Below, piece after piece: positions 36,196 to 46,712 of a stretch of DNA of 64,000 nt. How positions within the stretch are numbered: the stretch's first letter is position 1; each line of letters starts with the position of its first letter. The notes under the pieces are model-generated. The model worked only from the letters and a program-made list of their open reading frames with translations. It searched no databases and was not told the DNA's origin. A program made the position numbers and the translations under genes. This DNA is from Mycolicibacterium sp. ND9-15 (GTDB lineage Bacteria; Actinomycetota; Actinomycetes; Mycobacteriales; Mycobacteriaceae), in assembly GCF_035918395.1 (NCBI RefSeq), contig NZ_CP142362.1, positions 471,501 through 535,500 of the forward strand, given 5' to 3'.

Positions 36196-36705
36196 GTGAG
36201 CGCAGAATCCGGCGAGGTCGTCGTGCGGCGTGCGCGAACCTCGGATGTCCCCGCCATCAAGGCCTTGGTCGACATCTACTCCGGCAAGATCCTGCTGGAG
36301 AAGAACTTGGTGACGCTCTACGAGGCCGTGCAGGAGTTCTGGGTCGCCGAACAGGGTGGCGAACTGATCGGCTGCGGCGCCCTGCACGTGCTGTGGTCCG
36401 ACCTCGGCGAGGTGCGCACCGTCGCGGTGCACCCGAAGGTCAGGGGCCATGGCGTCGGGCATGCGATCGTCGACCGGTTGCTCGACGTCGCCCGCGAACT
36501 GCGCCTTCAGCGGATCTTCGTGCTCACCTTCGAAGTCGACTTCTTCACCAGGCACGGGTTCAGCGAGATCGACGGCACACCGGTCACCGCAGAGGTCTAC
36601 GAAGAGATGTGCCGCTCGTATGACACGGGTGTCGCGGAGTTCCTCGACCTGTCCTACGTCAAGCCGAACATCCTCGGCAACACGCGAATGCTGCTCACGT
36701 TGTAG
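36196..36705 (+). CDS. argA: N-acetylglutamate synthase ArgA (GNAT type)
   Basis: A 169-residue GNAT acetyltransferase that starts arginine synthesis by acetylating glutamate. The acetyl-CoA loop is VRGHGVGHAIVDRLL (about residues 83-97), preceded by LGEVRTVAVHP. This short form matches Rv2747. GTG 36196 leaves 42 nt to the divergent pgsA3 start. The gene ends with a clear inverted repeat shared with the convergent ftsK. Confidence 0.9.
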   Translation: MSAESGEVVVRRARTSDVPAIKALVDIYSGKILLEKNLVTLYEAVQEFWVAEQGGELIGCGALHVLWSDLGEVRTVAVHPKVRGHGVGHAIVDRLLDVARELRLQRIFVLTFEVDFFTRHGFSEIDGTPVTAEVYEEMCRSYDTGVAEFLDLSYVKPNILGNTRMLLTL

Positions 36706-36706
36706 C

Positions 36707-36755
36707 GATTTCGGTGCGCTACCGATCGCGTGGCGACTTGTTGCGCACCGAAATC
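36707..36755. terminator. Perfect 13-bp inverted repeat at the argA-ftsK convergence
   Basis: GATTTCGGTGCGC (36707-36719) and GCGCACCGAAATC (36743-36755) are exact inverse complements with a 23-nt loop. It starts directly after the argA stop and the right arm overlaps the ftsK stop codon. It can fold on either strand, so a bidirectional terminator is likely. No T-run follows. Confidence 0.6.
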
Positions 36756-39243
36756 ACTCGTCGTCGTCGTTGTCGCTACCGATGTCCCCGCCGCGGATCA
36801 ACGCGAGCGTTGCGGCCAACTCATCGGGTTTGACGAGCACCTCGCGAGCCTTGGACCCCTCGCTGGGCCCGACGATGCTGCGGGTCTCCATCAGATCCAT
36901 GAGCCGGCCGGCTTTGGCGAACCCGACGCGCAGTTTGCGCTGCAACATCGACGTCGACCCGAACTGGCTGGACACCACGAGTTCGACCGCCTGCAGGAAG
37001 ACGTCCATATCGTCGCCGATGTCCGGGTCAACGTCGGTGCGCTCGCTGTTGGTCTTGGCGTTCGTGACGCCCTCGGTGTACTCCGGTTCGGCCTGCGCCT
37101 TGGTCGCCTCGACGACAGCGTGGATCTCGTCGTCGGTGATGAAGGCGCCCTGCAGTCGGATCGGCTTGTTGGCGCCCATCGGCAGGAACAGCCCGTCGCC
37201 CATGCCGATCAGCTTCTCGGCACCCTGCTGGTCGAGGATGACGCGGCTGTCGGTCAACGACGAGGTGGCGAACGCCAGGCGCGACGGCACGTTGGTCTTG
37301 ATCAAACCGGTGACGACGTCCACCGAAGGTCGCTGCGTGGCCAGCACCAGGTGAATGCCTGCGGCGCGGGCCTTCTGGGTGATGCGCACGATCGCGTCCT
37401 CGACGTCGCGCGGGGCGGTCATCATCAGGTCGGCCAACTCGTCGACGATCGCGACGATGTACGGGTAGGGCTTGTACTCACGCTGGCTGCCCAGCGGTGC
37501 GGTGATCTCACCGGAGCGGACCTTCTTGTTGAAGTCGTCGATGTGGCGCACCCGTGAGGCCTGCATGTCCTGGTAGCGCTGCTCCATCTCCTCCACCAGC
37601 CACGCCAGCGCGGCGGCGGCCTTCTTGGGCTGGGTGATGATCGGCGTGATCAGGTGCGGAATGCCCTCGTAGGGCGTGAGTTCCACCATCTTCGGGTCGA
37701 CCAGGATCATCCTGACCTCCTCCGGCGTGGCCCGCACGAGCAGCGACACCAGCATGGAGTTCACGAAACTCGACTTGCCCGACCCGGTCGAGCCGGCGAC
37801 CAGCAGGTGGGGCATCTTGGCGAGGTTCGCCGAAATGTACTCGCCCTCAATATCTTTGCCCAGGCCGATGACCAGCGGGTGGTGGACGCCCCGGGTGGCC
37901 GGGTCGGTGAGCACGTCGGCGAGCCGGACCATTTCCCGGTCCACGTTGGGAACCTCGATGCCGACCGCTGACTTGCCGGGTATCGGTGCCAGCATCCGGA
38001 CGCTTTCGGTCGCGACCGCGTAGGCGATATTGCGTTGCAGCGCAGTGATCTTCTCGACCTTGACGCCGGGGCCGAGTTCGACCTCGTAGCGGGTGACGGT
38101 CGGGCCACGGGTGCAGCCGGTGACCGATGCGTCGACCTTGAACTGGTCGAGTACCTCGGTGATCGCCTCGATCATGCGGTCGTTGCCGGCGCTGCGGCGT
38201 TTGGGCGGATCGCCGGTGATCAGCAGATCCAGCGACGGTAGCGCGTACGGTCCGTCGACCACACGGTCCAGTGACAGCGCCTGCTGTTTGGCGGCCTTCT
38301 TCTTGCGAGTCTTGGCGGTCGGCTCGGGAACCGTGGGCGCCTCGTCGGAGATCGGATAGTTCTCCATGGGCGTCCGCGTCGGCCATGCCTGATCTGCGTC
38401 GCCGTACCCCGACTGATCGTCGGGTGGGCCGGGTGGGAGTGAGTTGTCGAAGTAACCGTCGGAGAAGTCCTCGGACTCGGAGATGACGGCGGTGTCCTCG
38501 TCGTCGTATTCCTCGTAGTCGTAGTCGTAGGGCCGCGTGGAGAACATCGCGCGGACGGTCGACGGCACTTCGCGGATGGTCGTTCCGGTCACCAGCAACA
38601 CGCCGAACAGCACACCGATGAACAGCAGAGGCGCGGCGATCCAGGGTGTCAGCCCGTCGGAGAGCGGACCGCCGATCGCGAAGCCGAAGAAGCCCGCGGC
38701 ATGTTGCCGGGCGCCCGGGTCCTGCGGCGAACCGGCCCACAGATGCCACAAGCCGAGTGCGGGCAGCGCGATCATCGCCGAACCGAGGATCAGCCTCGGC
38801 CTGGCATCTGGATCCGGTTCGGTGCGCATGAGCGCGATTCCCACCGCGGCCAGCGCGAGCGGAACGAGCACGACGGCGGCACCGATCAGCATCCGCACGA
38901 ACGTGTCGAGCCACTCGCCCACCGGGCCTGCGGCCTCGAACCACGAACTCGCGGCGACGATCACAGCCATGCCGAGTAGCGCCAGCGCGATGCCGTCGCG
39001 GCGATGACCGGGTTCGAGGTCGCGGGCACGACCGACCGAACGCGCGGTGGTGCCGGCGCCCTTGGCCAGTATCAGCCAGCCCGCCCGCACACCGCGCCCC
39101 ACCGAGGCGCCCGCCGACGAGATCGCCGACGGGTTCCGGCGACGCGCCGGCTTACGCCGCGGTGCCGTCCGGTTGCCCGCTCGCGAACCCGTCTTTGACC
39201 TGCTGGAACGGTTTCCGGAACGGGCGGCGGTCTTACTAGGCAT
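36754..39243 (-). CDS. ftsK: DNA translocase FtsK
   Basis: An 829-residue chromosome translocase at the division septum. A basic disordered head is followed by four or five membrane helices (to about residue 230), an acidic linker, the FtsK alpha and beta domains with Walker A AGSTGSGKSSFVNSML, Walker B VAIVDELADLMM, and the winged-helix gamma domain near the C-terminus that reads KOPS. ATG 39243 (MPSKTAARSG) is preferred to a start 87 nt upstream. Confidence 0.95.
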   Translation of the reverse strand: MPSKTAARSGNRSSRSKTGSRAGNRTAPRRKPARRRNPSAISSAGASVGRGVRAGWLILAKGAGTTARSVGRARDLEPGHRRDGIALALLGMAVIVAASSWFEAAGPVGEWLDTFVRMLIGAAVVLVPLALAAVGIALMRTEPDPDARPRLILGSAMIALPALGLWHLWAGSPQDPGARQHAAGFFGFAIGGPLSDGLTPWIAAPLLFIGVLFGVLLVTGTTIREVPSTVRAMFSTRPYDYDYEEYDDEDTAVISESEDFSDGYFDNSLPPGPPDDQSGYGDADQAWPTRTPMENYPISDEAPTVPEPTAKTRKKKAAKQQALSLDRVVDGPYALPSLDLLITGDPPKRRSAGNDRMIEAITEVLDQFKVDASVTGCTRGPTVTRYEVELGPGVKVEKITALQRNIAYAVATESVRMLAPIPGKSAVGIEVPNVDREMVRLADVLTDPATRGVHHPLVIGLGKDIEGEYISANLAKMPHLLVAGSTGSGKSSFVNSMLVSLLVRATPEEVRMILVDPKMVELTPYEGIPHLITPIITQPKKAAAALAWLVEEMEQRYQDMQASRVRHIDDFNKKVRSGEITAPLGSQREYKPYPYIVAIVDELADLMMTAPRDVEDAIVRITQKARAAGIHLVLATQRPSVDVVTGLIKTNVPSRLAFATSSLTDSRVILDQQGAEKLIGMGDGLFLPMGANKPIRLQGAFITDDEIHAVVEATKAQAEPEYTEGVTNAKTNSERTDVDPDIGDDMDVFLQAVELVVSSQFGSTSMLQRKLRVGFAKAGRLMDLMETRSIVGPSEGSKAREVLVKPDELAATLALIRGGDIGSDNDDDE

Positions 39244-39341
39244 GCCTGTAAGACTAGTCGCTGCAGCCCCAAGTTCACCATCTGCCACACGGGTAACAGA
39301 TCCGTATCGATTGACGCCCTTTCGCGACATACCGTGCGGAA

Positions 39342-39794
39342 ATGACCGATACCGACAGGCCGGCAGGGCTGCCGACCGCCACCAAGGTGCTCTGCACCAG
39401 CTACGCCGCCATCGCGCTCGCCGCGTTGATCGCGACGTGGAGCCAGAATCTGGCCTACGCCGAGCGCGGGGCCGAGTTCTTCTCCGTGTTCTGGGAGGAC
39501 ACCAAAGTCAACGCCGCAGCGCGTTCGATCACCGCCGATATCACCTTGTTTCTTCTTGCCGCGGTGATCTTCATGGTGCTCGAGGCCCGCAAGCACGGCA
39601 TCCGATTCGTCTGGGTCTACGTCGTCGCCTCGTTCTTGATCGCGATCAGCGTGACGTTCCCGTTGTTTCTGCTCGCGCGAGAGTTACGTATCCACCGAAC
39701 CGAAGCGCCGCGGATCGGGGCTGTGGACACCGTCGGCCTCATCGTGGTCGCGATAGCCGCGGCGGCCTTCACGATCTGGGTCGACGTGGTCTGA
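39342..39794 (+). CDS. Small membrane protein (DUF2834-like)
   Basis: A 150-residue protein with about four membrane helices (residues 18-35, 65-82, 92-110 and 130-148). No catalytic motif is present. The layout resembles DUF2834 proteins. A TACCGT box (39330-39335) lies 6 nt before the ATG and no ribosome binding site is visible, so a leaderless transcript is possible. It is divergent from ftsK. Confidence 0.72.
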   Translation: MTDTDRPAGLPTATKVLCTSYAAIALAALIATWSQNLAYAERGAEFFSVFWEDTKVNAAARSITADITLFLLAAVIFMVLEARKHGIRFVWVYVVASFLIAISVTFPLFLLARELRIHRTEAPRIGAVDTVGLIVVAIAAAAFTIWVDVV

Positions 39795-39863
39795 GGTCCC
39801 CGCGGTGCGGTGAGTAGGCTGTGCACTCGTTCAGCCCGCACTCAACGAGGAGTCCCGCCGCCC

Positions 39864-40178
39864 ATGCCTGTAGTCGTCGTCGCGACCATGACCGCCAAAC
39901 CCGAATCCGTTGACACCGTTCGGGAGGCGTGCAAGAACGCCATCGAGGCAGTGCATACCGAACCCGGCTGTGAGCTCTACGCGTTGCACGAAGCCAACGG
40001 AACCTTCGTGTTCGTCGAGCAGTGGGCAAACGAGGACGCGTTGAAGACCCACAGCACCGCACCGGCCATCGCGACGCTGTTCGGCGCGGTCGGCGAGCAC
40101 CTCGACGGTGCGCCGGACATCAAGATGCTGCAACCGGTTGTCGCGGGTGATCCCAGCAAGGGCGCCCTGCGGCCCTGA
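39864..40178 (+). CDS. Antibiotic-biosynthesis-monooxygenase-fold protein (Rv2749-like)
   Basis: A 104-residue ABM-domain protein of dimeric ferredoxin-like fold. The family core is visible in [30 protein letters not shown]. Its stop overlaps the next gene as TGATG, so it is coupled to the SDR. The substrate is unknown; the family includes quinol monooxygenases. ATG 39864 has a GAGGAG ribosome-binding site. Confidence 0.85.
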   Translation: MPVVVVATMTAKPESVDTVREACKNAIEAVHTEPGCELYALHEANGTFVFVEQWANEDALKTHSTAPAIATLFGAVGEHLDGAPDIKMLQPVVAGDPSKGALRP

Positions 40179-40990
40179 TGTCCGGGCTCGCAGGCAAAGT
40201 CGCGTTCATCACCGGCGCCGCCAGGGGTCAGGGCCGCGCGGAGGCGGTCAGGCTGGCGGCCGATGGCGCGGACATCATCGCGGTCGACATCTGCGACCAG
40301 ATCGCTTCGGTGCCGTACCCGCTGGCGACAGCGGACGATCTCGCCGCGACGGTCAAGCTGGTCGAGGACATCGGCGCGCGAATCGTGGCGCGCCAGGCCG
40401 ACGTTCGCGACCGGGACGGCCTGGCTTCGGCGTTGCAGGCGGGTCTCGACGAGTTCGGCCGCCTCGACATCGTCGTCGCCAACGCCGGTATCGCCCCGAT
40501 GCAGTCGGGCGCCGATGGGTGGCGCGACGTGATCGACGTGAACCTCACCGGGGTGCACCACACGGTCGAGGTGGCGAAGGAACCGTTGATCGCTCACGGC
40601 GATGGCGGCTCGATCGTGTTGACCAGTTCGGTGGTGGGCCTGGTCGGGATGGGCAGCGACGACCCCGGCGCGATCGGTTACGTCGCGGCCAAGCACGGCA
40701 TCGTCGGCCTGATGCGCCTGTACGCCAATCTGCTTGCGCAACACAATATCCGAGTGAACTCGGTGCATCCGGCCGGCGTGGACACCCCGATGATCAACAA
40801 CGACGCCACTCGGGAGTGGCTGGGCAGCATCGCGGACAAGACACCGCAGGAGATGGGCAACGCGCTGCCGGTACAGGTGTTGCAGCCAGAGGACATCGCC
40901 AACGCGGTGGCGTGGCTGGTCTCCGACGCCGCGCGTTACATCACCGGCGTCGCACTTCCCGTCGACGCCGGGTCGGTCAACAAGCGCTGA
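40178..40990 (+). CDS. Mycofactocin-type short-chain dehydrogenase (Rv2750-like)
   Basis: A 270-residue SDR. The NAD-binding glycine motif is [12 protein letters not shown] (about residues 12-23); the catalytic Ser and YxxxK lie in TSSVVGL and GYVAAKHG. The insertion after the second strand ([19 protein letters not shown]) is typical of mycofactocin-coupled SDRs, which keep a non-exchangeable NAD. It is cotranscribed with the ABM gene. Substrate unknown. Confidence 0.85.
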   Translation: MSGLAGKVAFITGAARGQGRAEAVRLAADGADIIAVDICDQIASVPYPLATADDLAATVKLVEDIGARIVARQADVRDRDGLASALQAGLDEFGRLDIVVANAGIAPMQSGADGWRDVIDVNLTGVHHTVEVAKEPLIAHGDGGSIVLTSSVVGLVGMGSDDPGAIGYVAAKHGIVGLMRLYANLLAQHNIRVNSVHPAGVDTPMINNDATREWLGSIADKTPQEMGNALPVQVLQPEDIANAVAWLVSDAARYITGVALPVDAGSVNKR

Positions 40991-41075
40991 GAAAGCGCCG
41001 AAAGAGAAACCATGGCTGTGGTCATCGCGAATCAGCGACCATGAATGCTATTTCGCGGCGAAGCAACAGCCGCCG

Positions 41076-42754
41076 TCAGATCTCGATCACCGTCGGCACG
41101 ATCATCGGCTGGCGCCGGTACGTCTCCCCCACCCACTTTCCGACCGCCCGCCGCGACGCCTGGGCGATGCGGTTGACATCGGTGACACGTTCGGAGACAA
41201 GGGCTTCGAGCGCCTCCTCGATCCTGCGGCCGGCCGGTTCCAGCGCCTTCGGGTCCTCGGAGAAGCCGCGCGAGTGCAGGTGTGGCGGGGCCGCCGGCTT
41301 ACCGGTACCGCGCTGGACGACGACGGTGATACCGATGAATCCCGAAGAGAGCGTGAGCCGATCACCGACCACGGCGTCGCCCACGTCACCAGTGACGAGA
41401 CCGTCGACGAACATCTTCCCGGTCGGCACCGCGCCGGCGATCGACGCCCGGCCCGCAACCAGATCGACGCTCACCCCGTTCTCGGCGAGCACGATGTTCT
41501 CCTCCGGAACCCCCGTGCGGGCCGCCAGGCCCGCGTTGGCCCGCAGCATCCGCCAGGTGCCGTGCACGGGCATCACATTGCGCGGGCGCACGCCGTTGTA
41601 GAGGAACAGCAACTCTCCGGCGTAGGCGTGTCCGGAAACATGCACGCGGACTTGCGCATTGGTCACGACGCGGGCGCCGATCTTGGCCAAGGCGTCGAGC
41701 ACCCCGAAGATCGCTTCCTCGTTACCCGGTATCTGCGACGACGACATGATGATGAGGTCGCCCGCCGTCAGCGTGATACTGCGATGCTCGCCGCGCGACA
41801 TCCGCGACAGCGCCGCCATCGGTTCGCCCTGCGTACCGGTGGTGACCAGCACAACGCGCTCGGGGGCCATCATCTCCGCTGCGCCGATGTCGACGATGTC
41901 GTCATCGTTGGCCAGCGTGAGATAGCCGAGTTCCTTGGCGATCCCCATGTTGCGGACCATCGACCGGCCGACGAAAGCCACCTTGCGGCCGAGTGCCACC
42001 GATGCGTCGATGATCTGTTGCACACGACCGACGTTTGAGGCGAAGCAGGCGACGATGACGCGGCCCTGTGCGCTGCGGATCAGCCGGTGCATGTTCGGGC
42101 CGATCTCGCTCTCCGATGGCCCGACCCCGGGGATCTCGGCGTTCGTGGAGTCGCACAGAAACAGGTCCACGCCGGCATCGCCCAGTCGCGACATTCCGGG
42201 CAGGTCGGTGGGTTTGCCGTCGGGCGGCGACTGGTCGAGCTTGATGTCACCGGTGTGCAGCACGGTGCCGGCGCCGGTGTGGATCGCGATGGCCAGACAG
42301 CCGGGAATCGAATGGTTGACGGCGAAATACTCGCACTCGAACACACCGTGCCTCGAGCTCTGCCCCTCGTCGACTTCGACGAAGACGGGCTTGATGCGGT
42401 GCTCGCGGCACTTTTCGGCCACCAGCGCAAGCGTGAACCTCGAGCCGACGACCGGGATGTCGCGCCGTAGTTTGAGCAGGAACGGAATCGCGCCGATATG
42501 GTCCTCGTGCGCATGGGTGAGCACCAGGGCCTCCACCTCGTCGAGGCGGTCTGCGATGAGGCGCAGGTCGGGCAGGATCAGGTCGACGCCGGGCTCGTCG
42601 TGCGTCGGGAACAACACTCCGCAGTCGACGATCAACAGTCGGCCCAGATGCTCGAAAACGGTCATGTTTCGGCCGATTTCGCTGATCCCGCCCAATGCAG
42701 TGACCCGCAATCCGCCTGGGGCCAGCGGCCCCGGTGGGTTGAACTCTTCGTTCA

Positions 42755-42755
<1 letters not shown>
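41076..42755 (-). CDS. rnj: Ribonuclease J
   Basis: A 559-residue metallo-beta-lactamase/beta-CASP nuclease (5'-3' exo- and endoribonuclease) that matures rRNA and turns over mRNA. The metal motif HAHEDH lies about residues 81-86 and the beta-CASP motifs follow (ACFASNVGRVQQI; SGHAYAGELLF). The start is GTG 42755, which overlaps the dapA stop by one base (TAGTG). It matches Rv2752c. Confidence 0.95.
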
Positions 42756-43681
<926 letters not shown>

Positions 43682-44434
43682 TCACGCTTCCGTGGCCAGA
43701 GGGGACGTGGCGACCTCCGTGCCATCTGCCAGCGTGTAGACCTCGAAGTCGCTGAACACCTGCGGTGCCACGTCGACGAGTCGGCGCAGGCATTCGATGG
43801 CGAGTCGGCGAATCTCCACGTCGGCGTGCTCGCTGGCCCGCATGGCGATGAAGTGCCGCCATGCCCGATAGTTGCCGGTGACGACGATCCGAGTCTCGGT
43901 GGCGTTCGGCAGTACCGCGCGCGCGGCCTGGCGCGCCTGCTTGCGCCGCAACACCGCATTCGGCTGGTCAGCGAACTTCGCCTCCAGCCGTTTGAGCAGT
44001 TCGGTGTAGGTCGCGCGGCTCGCGTCGGCGGCGGCGGCGAAGATCTCAGTCAGCTCGGGATCGTCCTCCATGCCCGGCGGCACCACCACTTGCGCTTCGT
44101 GCTCCGGGACGAACCGCTGCGAGAGTTGCGAGTACGAGAAATGGCGGTGCCGGATCAACTCGTGCGTGCACGACCGCGAGATGCCGGTGATGTAAAAGGA
44201 GACCGACGCATGCTCGAGCACCGAGAAGTGTCCGACGTCGATGATGTGGCGGATGTAGCCGGCGTTGGTGGCGGTCCGAGGATTGGGCTTCGACCAACTC
44301 TGATAGCACGCCCTGCCGGCGAACTCGACCAGCGCCGGTCCACCGTCGGCCTCGGTTTCCCAGGGCACATCCGGCGGTGCCAGGAACTCCGTCTTGGCGA
44401 TCAGTTGCACGCGCAGCGGCGTGGTCTCGGCCAC
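43682..44434 (-). CDS. thyX: Flavin-dependent thymidylate synthase ThyX
   Basis: A 250-residue FAD-dependent enzyme that makes dTMP from dUMP without oxidising folate to dihydrofolate. The ThyX motif [14 protein letters not shown] (about residues 95-108) is intact. A second, unrelated thymidylate synthase (ThyA) lies 2.3 kb away at 46702. It is separated from the DUF4193 gene by a shared divergent promoter region. Confidence 0.95.
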   Translation of the reverse strand: MAETTPLRVQLIAKTEFLAPPDVPWETEADGGPALVEFAGRACYQSWSKPNPRTATNAGYIRHIIDVGHFSVLEHASVSFYITGISRSCTHELIRHRHFSYSQLSQRFVPEHEAQVVVPPGMEDDPELTEIFAAAADASRATYTELLKRLEAKFADQPNAVLRRKQARQAARAVLPNATETRIVVTGNYRAWRHFIAMRASEHADVEIRRLAIECLRRLVDVAPQVFSDFEVYTLADGTEVATSPLATEA

Positions 44435-44527
44435 GGCTCACCCTAACGTGGTCCGCCATTGTGATCGTGGTGCGTCCGGCCCGACCCAACAAAGCATGAG
44501 AATTCAGGTTTCGACCGTGAGCGGGCC

Positions 44528-44555
44528 GGGAACAAAGCGATTCTCCATCGGCGTT
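44528..44555 (+). promoter_or_regulatory. ECF sigma-type promoter of the DUF4193 gene
   Basis: GGGAAC (44528-44533), an 18-nt spacer and CGTT (44552-44555) form the same architecture as the clgR promoter. Predicted initiation near 44562 leaves about 26 nt to ATG 44589, including a GAGAGGGAGG ribosome-binding site. Assignment to SigE versus SigH is not possible from sequence alone. Confidence 0.7.
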
Positions 44556-44588
44556 ACTCAGGGACGATCCAGAGAGGGAGGGTGAGTG

Positions 44589-44891
44589 ATGGCCACCGAT
44601 TACGACGCACCTCGCGTCAAGGAAAGCGACGAGTCGGCCGACGAGTCGCTCGAGGCGATCGCAGCCCGGCGGCGCGGCCAGGTCGATGTGGCGGTACTCG
44701 ACGTCGACGACGGCGACCCGGTCGACTCCATCGATCTGCCCGACATGGACCTGTCGGGTGAGGAGCTCACCGTGCGGGTGATCCCGAAGCAGGCCGACGA
44801 GTTCACCTGCTCGAGTTGCTTCCTGGTGCAGCACCACAGCCGACTCGCGCTGCAGTCCGGCGACCGGATGGTCTGCGCCGACTGCGTCTAA
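44589..44891 (+). CDS. DUF4193 zinc-ribbon protein
   Basis: A 100-residue acidic protein. The C-terminus is a zinc ribbon with CSSC and CADC pairs spaced by about 20 residues. The amino-terminal 60 residues are highly acidic. It is conserved across actinobacteria with unknown role. ATG 44589 follows a GTG at 44586 that could also be used. The gene is preceded by an ECF-type promoter and convergent with the glycosylase gene. Confidence 0.85.
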   Translation: MATDYDAPRVKESDESADESLEAIAARRRGQVDVAVLDVDDGDPVDSIDLPDMDLSGEELTVRVIPKQADEFTCSSCFLVQHHSRLALQSGDRMVCADCV

Positions 44892-44894
44892 GCG

Positions 44895-46112
44895 TCAGTT
44901 CAGAACCGCGCTCAGCGCCGGTGCCAGGTCGCCGTGCGCCCCGACTCTCACCTCAGCAAGCGCCAACCACGACGCCATCGACCGCAATTCGCCCGCCAGC
45001 GCCGACGCCACCCGCGAACGTTCTGCAGTTGGCTCAGTGAACGCACCGACGACGTGCAGCGCGTCGCTGCCCCGATCGGCCTTCAGGTCGACCCGGCCGA
45101 CGAGTTCGCCGTCGAGCAGAAACGGCCACACGTAGTACCCGTACTGACGTTTGGCGGCCGGCGTGTAGATCTCGATGCGGTACTTGAAACCGCCGAACAA
45201 CCGCTCGACGCGCGGCCGAAAAAAGATCAGGGGGTCGAAGGGGCACAGCAGCGCGGTGCCGCGGTCGCGCCTCGGCATGATTTGCCCCGCCCGCAGATAC
45301 GCCGGGGCCGTCCACCCGTCGACCTCGACCGGTTCCAGCGCGCCGTCGGCAACCAGCTTCGCGATCGCCGGCTTCACCTGGCCCGGTGCCATCCGGAAAT
45401 AGTCGCGGATGTCCTGTTCGGTGCCGACGCCCAACGCCCCGGATGCGCGTAACACCAGTTCCCGTACCGCTTCCTCGTCGTCGACCTCACGTGTCACCAC
45501 CTCGACCGGCAGCACCCGCTCGGCGAGGTCGTAATACCGGGCGAAACCCACCCGGGTGGCCGTTGCGAACACTCCGGACGACCACAGCGCCTCGGTCACC
45601 CACTTCGTGTCGCTGCGGTTCCACCACGGCCCCTTCCTGCCGCGCTGTTCGGCACCGAGGTACGCCGCGATCTGGCCCGCCGTCGACGGCCCCAACTCGG
45701 TCACCGCGCCGACGATCCGCTCGGCCAGCTTCGCGTTCTTCCTCACGATGTGCCTGCCCCACCGGCCATGCGTGTACTCCCGCATCCGCCAGCGCAGCAG
45801 CGGCCAGTCCTCGACGGCCATCAACGCCGCCTCGTGCGCCCAGTACTCCACCAGCAGCCGGGGAGATCGCGCGGAATGGCTCCACGCCGCCCGGTCCAGC
45901 ACGCCGCGGTCGTAAGGCCCGAGCCGGCTGAACACCGGCGCGTAGTGCGCGCGCACCGACACCGACACCGAGTCCAGTTGCAGCACCTGGATCCGCGAGA
46001 TCAGTCGTCGCAGGTGTGCGCGGGTGAGCGCGCCGGTCGGTTTCGCCCCGGCGAAGCCCTGCGCCGCGACGGCGACCCGTCGCGCCTGAGCGGCCGTGAG
46101 TCTGGTCGGCAC
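44895..46112 (-). CDS. AlkZ/YcaQ-like DNA glycosylase
   Basis: A 405-residue winged-helix protein of the HTH_42 family, members of which unhook interstrand crosslinks. The catalytic QxD motif is present in VLQLDSVSVSVRAHYAPVFSRLG (about residues 38-60). Repeated winged-helix modules fill the middle. GTG 46112 (VPTRLTAAQARR) is chosen over ATG 46130. Downstream of dfrA and a large palindrome. Confidence 0.82.
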   Translation of the reverse strand: MPTRLTAAQARRVAVAAQGFAGAKPTGALTRAHLRRLISRIQVLQLDSVSVSVRAHYAPVFSRLGPYDRGVLDRAAWSHSARSPRLLVEYWAHEAALMAVEDWPLLRWRMREYTHGRWGRHIVRKNAKLAERIVGAVTELGPSTAGQIAAYLGAEQRGRKGPWWNRSDTKWVTEALWSSGVFATATRVGFARYYDLAERVLPVEVVTREVDDEEAVRELVLRASGALGVGTEQDIRDYFRMAPGQVKPAIAKLVADGALEPVEVDGWTAPAYLRAGQIMPRRDRGTALLCPFDPLIFFRPRVERLFGGFKYRIEIYTPAAKRQYGYYVWPFLLDGELVGRVDLKADRGSDALHVVGAFTEPTAERSRVASALAGELRSMASWLALAEVRVGAHGDLAPALSAVLN

Positions 46113-46150
46113 CCTGCCATCGTGCAGCACAGCACCGACAACATCGTCGC

Positions 46151-46207
46151 CGAGCGCTCAGTTACGTACGCAATCCGCGGTAGGAAGCGTACGTAGCTGA
46201 GCGCTCG
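46151..46207. repeat. Long near-perfect palindrome between dfrA and the glycosylase gene
   Basis: Two 21-bp arms (46151-46171 and 46187-46207) are inverse complements with one mismatch around a 15-nt loop. Each arm itself contains palindromic words (GAGCGCTC, TACGTA). The 93-nt intergenic space is mostly this element. It could be a terminator of the thyA-dfrA transcript, a regulator site, or a dispersed palindromic repeat. No T-run follows. Confidence 0.75.
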
Positions 46208-46223
46208 CCGAGGGCTTGAGGCG

Positions 46224-46712
46224 TCAGGTGCGCCGGTAGCTGTGGAACCGGTAGCGCAGCCCGGAGGCGCTGGTGAGCCAGTCCCCCGTCACGCCGGCCC
46301 AGCCCTCGTCGAGTACCGGCGCCAACGCGTCGTCGTCTTCGCGGTGCAGGTCGAGGTCGACCTCGGTGACCTCGCAGCGGGTGGCGATTGGCAGCGCCAG
46401 CGCATAGACCTCGTTCCCGCCGATCACCCAGGTGGTGTCGTCGGCCAGCGCATCCTGCAGGGTGTGAACCACCCGGGCGCCCTCGGCCACGTAGTCGGGC
46501 CGGCGGGTCAGCACCACGTTGTGGCGTCCCGGCAGTGGCCGCACCTTGACGGGCAGCGATTCCCACGTCAGCCTGCCCATGACCACAGTGCGGCCCATCG
46601 TGAGTTCCTTGAATCGCGCTTGATCTTCCGGCAGGCGCCACGGGATGCCGCCGCCGCGACCGATGACGCCAGACGTCGACTGGGCCCAGATCAGGCCGAC
46701 GTTAGACCGCAA
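46224..46712 (-). CDS. dfrA: Dihydrofolate reductase
   Basis: A 162-residue NADPH-dependent enzyme that regenerates tetrahydrofolate. Signature pieces are [26 protein letters not shown] and [10 protein letters not shown], then [11 protein letters not shown]. The only candidate start near the conserved amino terminus is TTG 46712, inside the 3' end of thyA (11-nt overlap), so translation is probably coupled to ThyA. Confidence 0.94.
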   Translation of the reverse strand: MRSNVGLIWAQSTSGVIGRGGGIPWRLPEDQARFKELTMGRTVVMGRLTWESLPVKVRPLPGRHNVVLTRRPDYVAEGARVVHTLQDALADDTTWVIGGNEVYALALPIATRCEVTEVDLDLHREDDDALAPVLDEGWAGVTGDWLTSASGLRYRFHSYRRT

